64,000 nt of DNA from NCBI GenBank assembly GCA_964368645.1, contig CAYJBY010000009.1, positions 1 through 64,000 of the forward strand, in the 5' to 3' direction. The notes below the pieces were generated by a model. The model saw only the letters and a list, made by a program, of their open reading frames with translations. It did no database searches and had not been told where the DNA came from. Positions 24,120 through 33,469 of the stretch are shown one piece after another. Each line of letters opens with the position of its first letter. Position 1 is the first letter of the stretch. The DNA is from JAEDHM01 sp964368645 (GTDB lineage Bacteria; Bacillota; Clostridia; Christensenellales; CAG-1252). The position numbers and the translations under genes are program-made.

Positions 24120-27100
24120 TCAGATTGAGTCGGGCTCGCCGTCGGCTATCGCCGCGGAAGCCGCGTCCGTTGCCGCGTCCTCTAAGTCCGCCTCGCCGAA
24201 GGGAGCGACCACAGGGTCGGCAACCGCCGCCATTGCAGGCTGTACGTTGACGTTGCTGTACTGCTTTAAGCCTGTACCGGCAGGTATGAGCTTGCCCAAA
24301 AGAATGTTCTCTTTCAAGCCGACCAAAGGATCGCTCTTACCCTTGATTGCCGCGTCGGTCAATACTCTCGTAGTCTCCTGGAAGGAAGCCGCCGCAAGGA
24401 AGGATTCGCTTGCCAAGGAAGCCTTAGTGATACCTAAAAGGGTACGCTTTACGATTGCAGGATGCTTGCCTGCTTCCGCAAGCTCCTGATTGAGCTGTTC
24501 CATCTTGGAAATGTCAACCAGTTCACCGGGCAGATACTCGGTGTCGCCCTGCTTCTCGATTCTGACCTTACGCATCATCTGACGAATGATGATTTCGATA
24601 TGCTTGTCGTTGATTTCAACACCGGACAGACGGTAAGCGTCTTTAACCTCGCGCATCAGGTAATCCTGCACGCCGCGGACACCGCGGGTACGGAGCAAAT
24701 CCTGAAGGTTGATTGCGCCCTGCGTCAGAGGAGTGCCGGGATCTACGACCTGTCCGTCCTGCACCAATATCTTGGCGGTATAGGAGGGAGCGTAGTTCTT
24801 GGAATCTCTCTCGTTAGTGACGGTGATGGTACGTCTCTTATCCTTTTCGCTTAAGGTTACCTTACCGCTGATATCGGAAATGATAGCCTGATTCTTGGGG
24901 TTACGGCACTCGAACAGCTCCTCAACTCTCGGCAAACCTTGAGTAATATCTTCGCTGCTTGCAACACCGCCGGTGTGGAAGGTACGCATCGTAAGCTGTG
25001 TACCGGGCTCGCCTATGGACTGTGCCGCGATAACGCCGACTGCCTCGCCTATCTTGACGGTGTAGCCGCTTGCCATATTCTTGCCGTAGCACTTGGAACA
25101 AATGCCCGTGCCTCTCTTACAAGCCAGCACGCTGCGGATACGAACGGAGGTAAGTCCTGCCTTTTCCACCTTGTCCGCGTCGTCCTCGGTCATCATCGTA
25201 TCGGCGGGAATCAGCACCTCGCCTGTCTTGGGATCGCAAACAGCCTCGATGGTGTATCTGCCGATAAGTCTGTCACGGAGCTTCTCGATAAGGTCGCCCT
25301 TAACGCCGCGAATCTCGGAAACCTCGGTGCCCTTGGTGTCGCCGCAGTCCATAGCCTTGATGATAATGGGCTGTGCGATATCGACCAAACGACGGGTTAA
25401 GTAACCTGATTCTGCCGTCTTTAACGCGGTATCTGCCAAACCTTTACGTCCGCCGTGGGAGGAAATAAAGTAGGACAAAGCATCCAAGCCCTCACGGTAG
25501 TTAGCCGTAACGGGCAATTCGATTGTTTTACCTGTAGGGTCGCTGACCAAGCCACGCATACCTGCAAGCTGTCTGATCTGGTTCATATTACCACGGGCGC
25601 CTGAGTTCTCCATCATCTTGATAGGATTGAACTTATCCAGACACTTGGACAAAGCCGCTGTAACGTCCTCGGTTGCCTTAGACCAAACCTCGATAACCTG
25701 ACGGCTACGCTCTTCGTTGGTGATAAGACCTCTTTCGAACAGCTTTTGAATCTTGTTGACCTTCTTGTCTGCTTCCGCGATAATGGTAGCCTTCTGCTCG
25801 GGTATGTGCATATCGAATACGCTGGCGGTAATCGCGCCTATGGTGGAATACTTGTAACCTAGCGCCTTAATCTTATCCAAAACCGCCGCGGTTTCGGTAC
25901 TGCCCTTATACTTGAAGCATCTTTCGACTATCTGCTGTAACTGCTTCTTGCCGACCAGGAAGTCGATTTCAGGATTGAGCTCGTCTTCGGGCTTCTCACG
26001 AGGTACGAAGTGCAAATCCTGCGGTATAGCCTCGTTGAAAATCAATCTGCCGACTGTAGTGCGAACCAACTTGTGGTAGGTTTCGCCGTCGATAGTCTTG
26101 GTAGTGATAACGTCGATAGGAGACTGCAAATCCACGATCTTGTCCGCATACGCCATCTTAGCCTCGTCGGGAGACTTGAAACGGTAAGCGTGAGTTCTGC
26201 GCTGATAGTCCAAATCGCTTTCGCCCTCTGCCTGAGGAGCGTAATCTCTTACGATAGTCAGGTAGTAGCTACCCAATACCATATCCTGAGTAGGAGCGAT
26301 AATAGGCTTGCCGTCGGACAGCTTCAAAATGTTGTTGGTAGACAGCATCAGGAATCTTGCCTCGGTCTGCGCCTCAATGGAAAGAGGAACGTGAACAGCC
26401 ATCTGGTCGCCGTCGAAGTCCGCGTTGAACGGTCCGCAAACCAAGGGGTGCAGCTTAATAGCTCTGCCCTCGACAAGCACGGGTTCAAACGCCTGAATAC
26501 CCAATCTGTGAAGGGTAGGCGCACGGTTCAAAAGAACGGGGTGATCCTTGATTACGTCTTCCAATACGTCCCAAACCTCGGGGCGTACTCTCTCGATGTA
26601 ACGCTTCGCGTTCTTGATGTTGGGGCAAATCTGTCTGTCAACCAAAACCTTCATAACGAAGGGCTTGAACAGCTCCAATGCCATTTCCTTAGGAAGACCG
26701 CACTGATACAGCTTAAGCTCGGGACCTACTACGATAACTGAACGTCCGGAGTAGTCAACACGCTTGCCCAACAGGTTCTGACGGAAACGTCCCTGCTTGC
26801 CGCGGAGCATTGCCGTTAAGGACTTAAGCTCACGGCTCTTACTGCCGTTGGTGCTCTTGGTTCTCTTGCTGTTGTCGATAAGGTTGTCAACCGCTACCTG
26901 AAGCATGCGCTTCTCGTTACGAATCATCGCGTCAACACTGCCGTTCTGCAAGAACTGCTTAAGTCTCTTGTTACGGCTGATGACGAAACGGTAAAGGTCG
27001 TTAAGGTCGGAGGTGGCATATCTGCCGCCGTCCAAGGGTACCATAGGACGAAGCTCGGGGGGCAATACGGGAAGAGCTTCCAGTATCATCCATTCGGGCT

Positions 27101-27791
27101 TACTGCCCGTCTTTAAGAAAGCCTCGACGATCTCCAGACGCTTTGCAAGCTTCATACGCTTGGGCGCCTGCGCGTTATCCTTATTGGAACGCTGGTCGGC
27201 GATAATAGCCTCGCGGATTTCCTTAGCGTCTTTTTCAAGGTCAAGCTCCATAAGAAGCTGTTTGATGCTTTCGGCACCCATACCGACCTTGAATACGTTG
27301 CCGTAATCAGCGATTGCCTGTAATCTGTCCTGCTCCGACAAAACCTGCTTTTTGAGGAGAGGGCTGGTGCCGGGATCCAATACAACCCAGCTTGCGTAGT
27401 ACACTACGTGCTCGACTTCCTTCGGAGCCATATCCAAAATGGTGGCGATACGGGAAGGCGTGCCCTTTAAGTACCAAAGGTGCGCCACGGGAGAAGCAAG
27501 CTCGATAAAGCCCATTTTCTCACGTCTGACCTTGCTCTGCTGTACGGTAACGCCGCACTTGTCGCAGGTTATACCCTTATGACGAATACGCTTATACTTG
27601 CCGCAAGCACATTCCCAGTCCTTGATAGGTCCGAAAATCTTTTGGCAGAACAAACCGTCCGGTTCCGGCTTCTGTGTACGGTAATTAATGGTTTCGGGCT
27701 TCGTAACCTCTTGATAATTAGCCCATTCTCTTATCTTCTCAGGGGAAGCTAAGCCTATCTTTATGCTGTCAAAATTGTTAACTTCAAACAT
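24120..27791 (-). CDS. rpoC: DNA-directed RNA polymerase subunit beta'
   Basis: The 1223-residue protein has the N-terminal zinc site (CACGKYKRIRHKGITCDKC, about residue 60), the absolutely conserved catalytic NADFDGDQMAVH (about residue 455), and the second zinc region (CKRGTGICSKCYG) in the C-terminal part. The length is typical of Gram-positive beta' without large insertions. The last 40 residues are an acidic Ala/Asp-rich tail. It starts 12 bp after rpoB behind AAGGAGG. Confidence 0.99.
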   Translation of the reverse strand: MFEVNNFDSIKIGLASPEKIREWANYQEVTKPETINYRTQKPEPDGLFCQKIFGPIKDWECACGKYKRIRHKGITCDKCGVTVQQSKVRREKMGFIELASPVAHLWYLKGTPSRIATILDMAPKEVEHVVYYASWVVLDPGTSPLLKKQVLSEQDRLQAIADYGNVFKVGMGAESIKQLLMELDLEKDAKEIREAIIADQRSNKDNAQAPKRMKLAKRLEIVEAFLKTGSKPEWMILEALPVLPPELRPMVPLDGGRYATSDLNDLYRFVISRNKRLKQFLQNGSVDAMIRNEKRMLQVAVDNLIDNSKRTKSTNGSKSRELKSLTAMLRGKQGRFRQNLLGKRVDYSGRSVIVVGPELKLYQCGLPKEMALELFKPFVMKVLVDRQICPNIKNAKRYIERVRPEVWDVLEDVIKDHPVLLNRAPTLHRLGIQAFEPVLVEGRAIKLHPLVCGPFNADFDGDQMAVHVPLSIEAQTEARFLMLSTNNILKLSDGKPIIAPTQDMVLGSYYLTIVRDYAPQAEGESDLDYQRRTHAYRFKSPDEAKMAYADKIVDLQSPIDVITTKTIDGETYHKLVRTTVGRLIFNEAIPQDLHFVPREKPEDELNPEIDFLVGKKQLQQIVERCFKYKGSTETAAVLDKIKALGYKYSTIGAITASVFDMHIPEQKATIIAEADKKVNKIQKLFERGLITNEERSRQVIEVWSKATEDVTAALSKCLDKFNPIKMMENSGARGNMNQIRQLAGMRGLVSDPTGKTIELPVTANYREGLDALSYFISSHGGRKGLADTALKTAESGYLTRRLVDIAQPIIIKAMDCGDTKGTEVSEIRGVKGDLIEKLRDRLIGRYTIEAVCDPKTGEVLIPADTMMTEDDADKVEKAGLTSVRIRSVLACKRGTGICSKCYGKNMASGYTVKIGEAVGVIAAQSIGEPGTQLTMRTFHTGGVASSEDITQGLPRVEELFECRNPKNQAIISDISGKVTLSEKDKRRTITVTNERDSKNYAPSYTAKILVQDGQVVDPGTPLTQGAINLQDLLRTRGVRGVQDYLMREVKDAYRLSGVEINDKHIEIIIRQMMRKVRIEKQGDTEYLPGELVDISKMEQLNQELAEAGKHPAIVKRTLLGITKASLASESFLAAASFQETTRVLTDAAIKGKSDPLVGLKENILLGKLIPAGTGLKQYSNVNVQPAMAAVADPVVAPFGEADLEDAATDAASAAIADGEPDSI

Positions 27792-27803
27792 GCCGAAGCC
27801 TCC

Positions 27804-30800
27804 TTAATTTCCAAATATGTCATCGTCGTCGTCGTTTCCGAACAAGCCGCCTATGCTGCTGACGTTTTGGTCGGCAAAAGGCGAATCGTCGAAAGGACTG
27901 CTTTCCGCTTCGTCGTCCTCGGCGGAATTGTCGTTGCCCAAATACTTATCCAGCTCAAACAGCTCGGAAGGACCTTTGCCCTCGTCCGCGTCGATAAGCG
28001 TGTCGTCGATAGTATCGGGAATTTCCTCGTTGTTTTCGGAAAGAGGACGGATATCCAAAGCCAAACTTCTCATCTCACGAACCAGAACCTTGAAGGACTC
28101 GGGTATGCCCGGCTCGCTGATGTTCTGTCCCTTAGTGATGGACGCATAAGCGTTCTCACGTCCCTTAACGTCGTCGGACTTAACCGTAAGCATTTCCTGC
28201 AATACGTTAGCCGCGCCGTAAGCCTCGATTGCCCAAACTTCCATTTCGCCCAAACGCTGACCGCCGAACTTGGCTTTGCCGCCCAGAGGCTGCTGTGTAA
28301 CCAAGCTGTAGGAGCCTGTGGATCTTGCGTGAATCTTATCATCGACAAGGTGAATCAGTTTAAGCATATACATATATCCGACAGTGACCTTGTTCTCGAA
28401 GGGATCACCCGTACGTCCGTCGTAAAGCTGAACCTTACCGTCCGCAGGCAAACCGTTCTCGACGAGGAGCTGCTGAATCTCGTTTTCCTTTGCGCCGTCG
28501 AATACGGGAGTCTCAATCTTCCAGCCTAACAGCTTGCAAACCAAGCCGAGGTGAACTTCAAGAACCTGACCGATGTTCATACGGGAAGGAACGCCCAACG
28601 GGTTAAGCACTATCTGCAAAGGAGTGCCGTCCGCCATAAAGGGCATATCGCTCTTGGGTAATACGCGGCTGACAACGCCCTTGTTACCGTGACGTCCCGC
28701 CATCTTATCGCCTACGCCCAGCTTACGCTTCTGCGCTATGTAAACGCGAACCAGCTTGTTGATACCTGCAGGCAGGTCGGGCTTGTTGGACTTGGTGAAA
28801 ATCTTGACGTCAACTACAACGCCGTGCTCACCGTGAGGTACGGTAAGGGAAACGTCTCTTACGTCACGGGACTTTTCGCCGAATATGGAACGGAGCAAAC
28901 GCTCTTCGGGAGTAGGATCGGTCTCGCCCTTAGGAGCGACCTTACCGACCAGTATATCTCCGGCTCTAACCTCTGCGCCTACTCTAATGATACCGTTCTC
29001 GTCCAAATCCTTGAGCATATCCTCGCTGCGATTGGGAATATCGCGTGTGATTTCCTCATCGCCGAGCTTGGTGCTGCGAGCTTCGGTGTCGTAGGTGCCA
29101 ATGTGGATAGAGGTGAATACGTCGTTCTGAACAAGCTCTTCGCTCATCAGAATAGCGTCCTCGTAGTTGTAACCCTCCCAAGTCATAAAGCCGATAAGAA
29201 TGTTACGGCCTAAGGCTAATTCGCCGTTCTGGGTGGCAGGACCGTCAGCCAGCACGTCGCCGACCTTAACCTTCTGACCTACCTTAACGATAGGACGCTG
29301 GTTGATACAGGTCTCGTGGTTGGAACGGTCAAACTTCATAAGGTTGTAGGTGCGAACGGTTTCGCCCTCGACGGTTATGAAGTCCGCGCTTACGTGAGTT
29401 ACGATACCGTCCATATCGGCAAGTATCATAACGCCGCTGTCGCGTGCTATTTTGTACTCGATGCCCGTGCCTACGATAGGAGATTCGGGCTTGATAAGAG
29501 GAACTGCCTGACGCTGCATGTTGGAACCCATCAGCGCACGGTTGGTATCGTCGTTCTCAAGGAAAGGAATCAGAGAAGTAGCAACGGAAACCAACTGCTT
29601 AGGGGATACGTCAAGGTATTCGACCTGCTCGCGGGGTACGCGGCGAATGTCGTCTCTTATACGGCAGGGAACGGTGGGATTGGCAAGCTTGCCGTCCGCG
29701 CCGATAGGCTCTGTCGCCTGAGCGATAACGTACTTATCCTCTGCGTCTGCGTCCATATACTCGATTTCGTCCGTGACGATTCCGGTCGCCTTGTCGATAC
29801 GGCGGTAAGGAGTCTCGATAAAGCCGTACTCGTTGACCTTGCTGAAGGTTGCCAGAGAGGAAATCAAACCGATGTTCTGACCTTCGGGAGTCTCGATAGG
29901 ACACAGTCTGCCGTAGTGGGAGTAGTGAACGTCTCGAACTTCCATACCTGCACGTTCTCTGTTTAGACCGCCGGGGCCCAAGGCGGACAGCTTACGCTTG
30001 TGAGTAAGCTCGGCAATGGGGTTCTGCTGATCCATAAATTGGGAGAGCTGTGCGCTGTTGAAGAACTCTTTGACCTTAGCCGTTACGGGCTTGGTGTTGA
30101 TAAACTTCTTGATTTCCGCGTCGTCTGCGGAGGTGGTGTTCATCTTCTCGACGATTTGACGCTCCATATTCTGGAAGCCCTTGCGGATCTCGTGCTGGAG
30201 TAATTCGCCTACCGCGCGAACACGACGGTTGCTTAAGTGGTCGATGTTGTCCAAGGAACCTACGCCGTGAGCCAAAGCCAAATTGTAGTTCACGATGGAG
30301 ATAATATCGTCCATACGGATTTGACGGCAAACCAGCTTATCCACGTTAGCCTTGATAGCCTCGATTTTGGACTCTGCGTCGGTGCAATCCTTCCAAATAT
30401 CCATAAGAGTGGGATAATGGACAAGCTCCAAAATACCAAGCGCCTTGGGTTCTGCGTTAATGCCTGCCTCGGCAAGGAAACATCTAAGGTCAACCGCGTA
30501 GTTGCCGATAACCTTGACAGCCGTGCCGTCGCCGCCGACTACCCACGCCTCGTTAATACCCTTGTTCTGGATAGCGAGAGCGGTCTCGTAATCAACGGAA
30601 CTGCCCTTCTCGGCAAGAACCTCACCGGTGTCGGTGTCAACTATATCCTGAGCAAGCTGCAATTCGGCGATACGGGAAGCAAGACCGAGTTTTTTGTTAT
30701 ACTTGTTACGTCCGACTCTGGAAAGGTCGTAACGCTTCTTGTCGTAGAAGATACCGGGGATATTAGCCTCAACGCCCTCAACGGTGATGACCTCGCCGTT

Positions 30801-31553
30801 CTTGATGTTGCGGTAAAGCTCAACCTTCGCGCCTTGGAAGGTGCGCTCGCTTTCCTTGTCGCGCTCCATCGTCTTGAGAAGCATAGGATCCGCACCGAAA
30901 ATATCGGTCATCTGGGAATCCTCTACCAAGCCCAACGCACGGAGAAGCAGGGAAGCGGTAATCTTCTTTTTGCGGTCAACGTGGACGAACAGCACGCCTG
31001 TAGCGTCGTGTTCAAACTCCATCCAAGCACCGTTCTTGGGGATAACCGTGGTTAGGAAGCTGGGATCGCCGTTCTTGTCGAACTCACGCTCGCAATAGAC
31101 GCCGGGGCTTCTGACCAGCTGGCTGACGATAACACGCTCTGCTCCGTTAATAACGAAGGAACCTGTGTCGGTCATCAGAGGGAAATCACCCATAAAAATC
31201 TCGTCCTCTTTGATAAGGTCGCCCTTTTCTCTAAGAGTCAAACGAACCTTCACCTTAAGGGGTGCGCAATAAGTGGTCAACTTATCGCACTTACATTCTC
31301 TTGCGGTGAATTTAGGGGTTTCAAACTTGTACTCGCCGAACTCCAAAACAAAACGCTCCTGACCGCCGGAAGTGCGCTGAACTATGGGAGAAAACTCGTC
31401 CAGTATCTCTCTTACGCCTTCGGTGAGAAACTTCTTGTAGGAGTTGATTTGCAATTCCATCAGATAGGGCAAATCCAAAATTTGCCTTGTCTTGGAAAAG
31501 CTCTTACGTTCTACGTTGCCGTACATCACGTTGTGAACCATTTGCTGAGACAT
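27804..31553 (-). CDS. rpoB: DNA-directed RNA polymerase subunit beta
   Basis: The 1249-residue protein carries the rifampicin-binding region SQFMDQQNPIAELTHKRK...LSALGPGG with the residues equivalent to D516, H526 and S531 (E. coli numbering) all wild type. It also has GRHGNKGVVS near residue 910 and the C-terminal GGQRLGEMEVWAIEAYGA. A long acidic tail ends in an Asp run (GNDDDDDIFGN). The ribosome site is AAAGGAG, 9 bp before the ATG. It begins the rpoBC-metK-recD2-comF run and is not preceded by rplL as in most bacteria. Confidence 0.99.
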   Translation of the reverse strand: MSQQMVHNVMYGNVERKSFSKTRQILDLPYLMELQINSYKKFLTEGVREILDEFSPIVQRTSGGQERFVLEFGEYKFETPKFTARECKCDKLTTYCAPLKVKVRLTLREKGDLIKEDEIFMGDFPLMTDTGSFVINGAERVIVSQLVRSPGVYCEREFDKNGDPSFLTTVIPKNGAWMEFEHDATGVLFVHVDRKKKITASLLLRALGLVEDSQMTDIFGADPMLLKTMERDKESERTFQGAKVELYRNIKNGEVITVEGVEANIPGIFYDKKRYDLSRVGRNKYNKKLGLASRIAELQLAQDIVDTDTGEVLAEKGSSVDYETALAIQNKGINEAWVVGGDGTAVKVIGNYAVDLRCFLAEAGINAEPKALGILELVHYPTLMDIWKDCTDAESKIEAIKANVDKLVCRQIRMDDIISIVNYNLALAHGVGSLDNIDHLSNRRVRAVGELLQHEIRKGFQNMERQIVEKMNTTSADDAEIKKFINTKPVTAKVKEFFNSAQLSQFMDQQNPIAELTHKRKLSALGPGGLNRERAGMEVRDVHYSHYGRLCPIETPEGQNIGLISSLATFSKVNEYGFIETPYRRIDKATGIVTDEIEYMDADAEDKYVIAQATEPIGADGKLANPTVPCRIRDDIRRVPREQVEYLDVSPKQLVSVATSLIPFLENDDTNRALMGSNMQRQAVPLIKPESPIVGTGIEYKIARDSGVMILADMDGIVTHVSADFITVEGETVRTYNLMKFDRSNHETCINQRPIVKVGQKVKVGDVLADGPATQNGELALGRNILIGFMTWEGYNYEDAILMSEELVQNDVFTSIHIGTYDTEARSTKLGDEEITRDIPNRSEDMLKDLDENGIIRVGAEVRAGDILVGKVAPKGETDPTPEERLLRSIFGEKSRDVRDVSLTVPHGEHGVVVDVKIFTKSNKPDLPAGINKLVRVYIAQKRKLGVGDKMAGRHGNKGVVSRVLPKSDMPFMADGTPLQIVLNPLGVPSRMNIGQVLEVHLGLVCKLLGWKIETPVFDGAKENEIQQLLVENGLPADGKVQLYDGRTGDPFENKVTVGYMYMLKLIHLVDDKIHARSTGSYSLVTQQPLGGKAKFGGQRLGEMEVWAIEAYGAANVLQEMLTVKSDDVKGRENAYASITKGQNISEPGIPESFKVLVREMRSLALDIRPLSENNEEIPDTIDDTLIDADEGKGPSELFELDKYLGNDNSAEDDEAESSPFDDSPFADQNVSSIGGLFGNDDDDDIFGN

Positions 31554-31634
31554 TACTTCACGCTCCTTTCAAAGGTAAAAACCCTGTTTTTTACGTATTA
31601 AAACTCAAATTTGCCCGTATGGGCGCGATTTTTG

Positions 31635-31663
31635 ATTATATAATAATAAAAGTAAAATGTAAA
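31635..31663 (-). promoter_or_regulatory. promoter of rpoB-rpoC
   Basis: On the minus strand, TTTACA (31663-31658), a 17-bp spacer and TATAAT (31640-31635) precede rpoB by about 80 bp. A second TTGACT lies 10 bp further upstream at a non-standard distance. Confidence 0.85.
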
Positions 31664-31889
31664 CCAAGTCAACTTGTTTTAACCCCTTTTTGAAATGTTA
31701 AATTTTGATTATGTTTTAGTTAAGATTTTAATAATTCTGGCTTTTATCTGAAAAACCATTGAAACGCGCCGTCCGATTATGCTATTATAATAGGGTTCCA
31801 CCTGCCGAAACCATCAACGGTTTTCGGCACTTTTTTACCCTAAAACACAAGCTATAATAGACGATTAACGCGGCAGAAAGGTATCCGTA

Positions 31890-32091
31890 CCGTCATTCTG
31901 AGCGTAGCGAAGAATCCCCTAACGCGAAGCAGTACGAAAAACAAAGGGTATCAGTAGCTATACCTAACTGTCATTCTGAGCGTAGCGAAGAATCCCCTAA
32001 CGCGAAGCAGTACGAAACAGCCAACATAAGAGGTTATCGGTGCCGTCATTCTGAGCGTAGCGAAGAATCCCCTAATGCGAAGCAGTACGAA
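31890..32091. repeat. three direct copies of a TCATTCTGAGCGTAGCGAAG element
   Basis: A 47-49 bp unit beginning GTCATTCTGAGCGTAGCG and ending GCGAAGCAGTACGAA occurs at 31890-31938, 31970-32017 and 32045-32091, about 75-80 bp apart and nearly identical. Related words (GTCATTC, AGAATGAC) appear at 32205, 38240 and 57515-57645 in this window. This is a dispersed intergenic repeat of the REP-like kind. Confidence 0.9.
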
Positions 32092-32104
32092 GCCGACAGA
32101 GGTT

Positions 32105-32335
32105 ATCACCTATACCGCATAGATGCGAGATTCTGCAACCACCCCATAAAAACGTGATACGTTTTTTCGGGGAACCCCGGGCACCAACAAGCTGTTCCTC
32201 AGAATGACAATATCCGTATCGGGCGCGTTATAGCCAAGCAAGCGTGTTGCGCGTAATACCCAATCGGGCGCGTTATACCTATTATATACGTGTGCAGCGC
32301 ACGCGCGAAAGCTTGCGTTTAGATTCTGCAATTAA
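32105..32335. repeat. REP-like region with inverted partner of the preceding repeats
   Basis: CCGCATAGATGCGAGATTCT (32116-32135) matches the 57.4 kb repeat, and CAGAATGACAAT (32202-32213) is the inverse of the TCATTCTG motif. The segment TCGGGCGCGTTATA occurs at 32218-32231 and 32266-32279. No gene is seen. Confidence 0.6.
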
Positions 32336-32476
32336 TCGTGAGCTGTGACGACGAAAAACGTGTAATCTTGTCTTCCATATTGTAAAAAAGTACGCTTTTT
32401 ATTGATTTTCCAAAAAAATTTTCAAAAAAATTATGCGGATATATCCGTAAGAATTAAAGTATTTTCAAAAAAGTGC

Positions 32477-32532
32477 TTGACAAAGTTCCACCGTATGCTA
32501 TAATGTTAGCAGTCGTAAGGCAAGAGTGCTAA
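32477..32532 (+). promoter_or_regulatory. promoter with CIRCE operator (HrcA site)
   Basis: TTGACA (32477-32482), a 16-bp spacer and TATAAT (32499-32504) are followed at once by TTAGCAGTC-N9-GAGTGCTAA (32506-32532). This is the CIRCE consensus inverted repeat with one mismatch. HrcA bound there would block initiation, so the downstream Hsp20 gene belongs to the HrcA heat-shock regulon. Confidence 0.92.
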
Positions 32533-32609
32533 CAAGCGATAAAGCAGTCTGCTAACAGTCAAGCACATACGACTGCCAAAATTAATCATAAAAAAGGAGA
32601 TATAAAATT

Positions 32610-33029
32610 ATGAGAACTTGTTTTTATCCTGAAAAGAGCAGCAACAATTACGATTTGCTTAACGCATTCGATTTCTTCAAACCCGTATTTGAACGCGAGA
32701 CTTCCACGATGAGAACGGATATAGTGGAAACCGAAACCGACTATGAGCTTAATATCGAACTGGCAGGTTACGGAAAGGAAGACGTAACCATCGACCTTAA
32801 GGAAGGCTATCTAACCATTGAGGCGAAGAAGAGTCAAGCCGAAAAAGAGGGCGAGGACAAAAAGCGCAAATACGTTCTGCGTGAAAGATTTTCCTCTGTC
32901 AGCCGCAGTTACTACGTAGGCGAGGTTAAGAAAGAGAGCATTAAGGCAAGATTCGAAAACGGCGTTTTGAACGTATCCATACCCAAGGAACAGCCTGAAG
33001 ACAAGCAGTTCCGCATCGCCATCGAATAA
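32610..33029 (+). CDS. Hsp20/alpha-crystallin small heat-shock protein
   Basis: Small heat-shock proteins hold unfolding proteins in a refoldable state. The 139-residue protein has a short N-terminal arm, the alpha-crystallin domain (about residues 30-130; the NIELAGYGKEDVTIDLKEG and GYLTIEAKK strands) and the conserved C-terminal ENGVLNVSIPKEQPE with a terminal FRIAIE. An AAGGAGA ribosome site lies 9 bp before the ATG. It is monocistronic, with CIRCE control upstream and a terminator downstream. Confidence 0.96.
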   Translation: MRTCFYPEKSSNNYDLLNAFDFFKPVFERETSTMRTDIVETETDYELNIELAGYGKEDVTIDLKEGYLTIEAKKSQAEKEGEDKKRKYVLRERFSSVSRSYYVGEVKKESIKARFENGVLNVSIPKEQPEDKQFRIAIE

Positions 33030-33080
33030 TTTTCTCAGCCTGTTAATTCCTCCTAGATAACGGCATAAAATCAGAACAGA

Positions 33081-33107
33081 AAGCCTTACGTTGTAAGGCT
33101 TTTTGTT
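33081..33107 (+). terminator. terminator of the Hsp20 gene
   Basis: AAGCCTTAC (33081-33089) pairs with GTAAGGCTT (33093-33101) around a GTT loop, followed by TTTTGTTTTC. Confidence 0.9.
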
Positions 33108-33409
33108 TTCTCTGCCAACACGCGTTGAGGCACGGCAACTCATAAAAACTTCCGCAATGCAACTGCCCGATTGCCTTGTACCCAAAAGCCGCGTTTAATC
33201 CATCAATTTACAGCGTCCGCTTTAATCCCCTGCCGAAAACCGCGTGGCAGGCAAACCTGCAAAGCGTATATTAATACGCTTACTGCATTTTGATACTAAC
33301 CGCCGCCGCTCGTTCAAAGAGATAAACACCTCAAAACGCGAAAAAAACAGTCGGGAGAACTTATGCGCATAAAAACAGCCTTCTCGGTGCGCAAAAAACG
33401 CTTTTTCTA
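33108..33409. other. gene-free gap before the malic enzyme promoter
   Basis: About 300 bp without a supported gene. A minus-strand frame here has no ribosome site and overlaps the malic enzyme promoter. No clear repeat or structure is seen. Confidence 0.5.
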
Positions 33410-33439
33410 TTGACATAAACCTTGAAAAAATAATAAAAT
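33410..33439 (+). promoter_or_regulatory. promoter of malic enzyme operon
   Basis: TTGACA (33410-33415), an 18-bp spacer and TAAAAT (33434-33439) lie about 30 bp before the ATG, which follows TAGGAGG. Confidence 0.75.
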
Positions 33440-33469
33440 AGGCTAAAGTATATTTAGGAGGCTCCATTT

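Noticed and set aside
26010..31055. Long plus-strand frames antisense to rpoC and rpoB
   Set aside because: They are shadows of high-quality coding frames on the minus strand and have no homology or ribosome sites.
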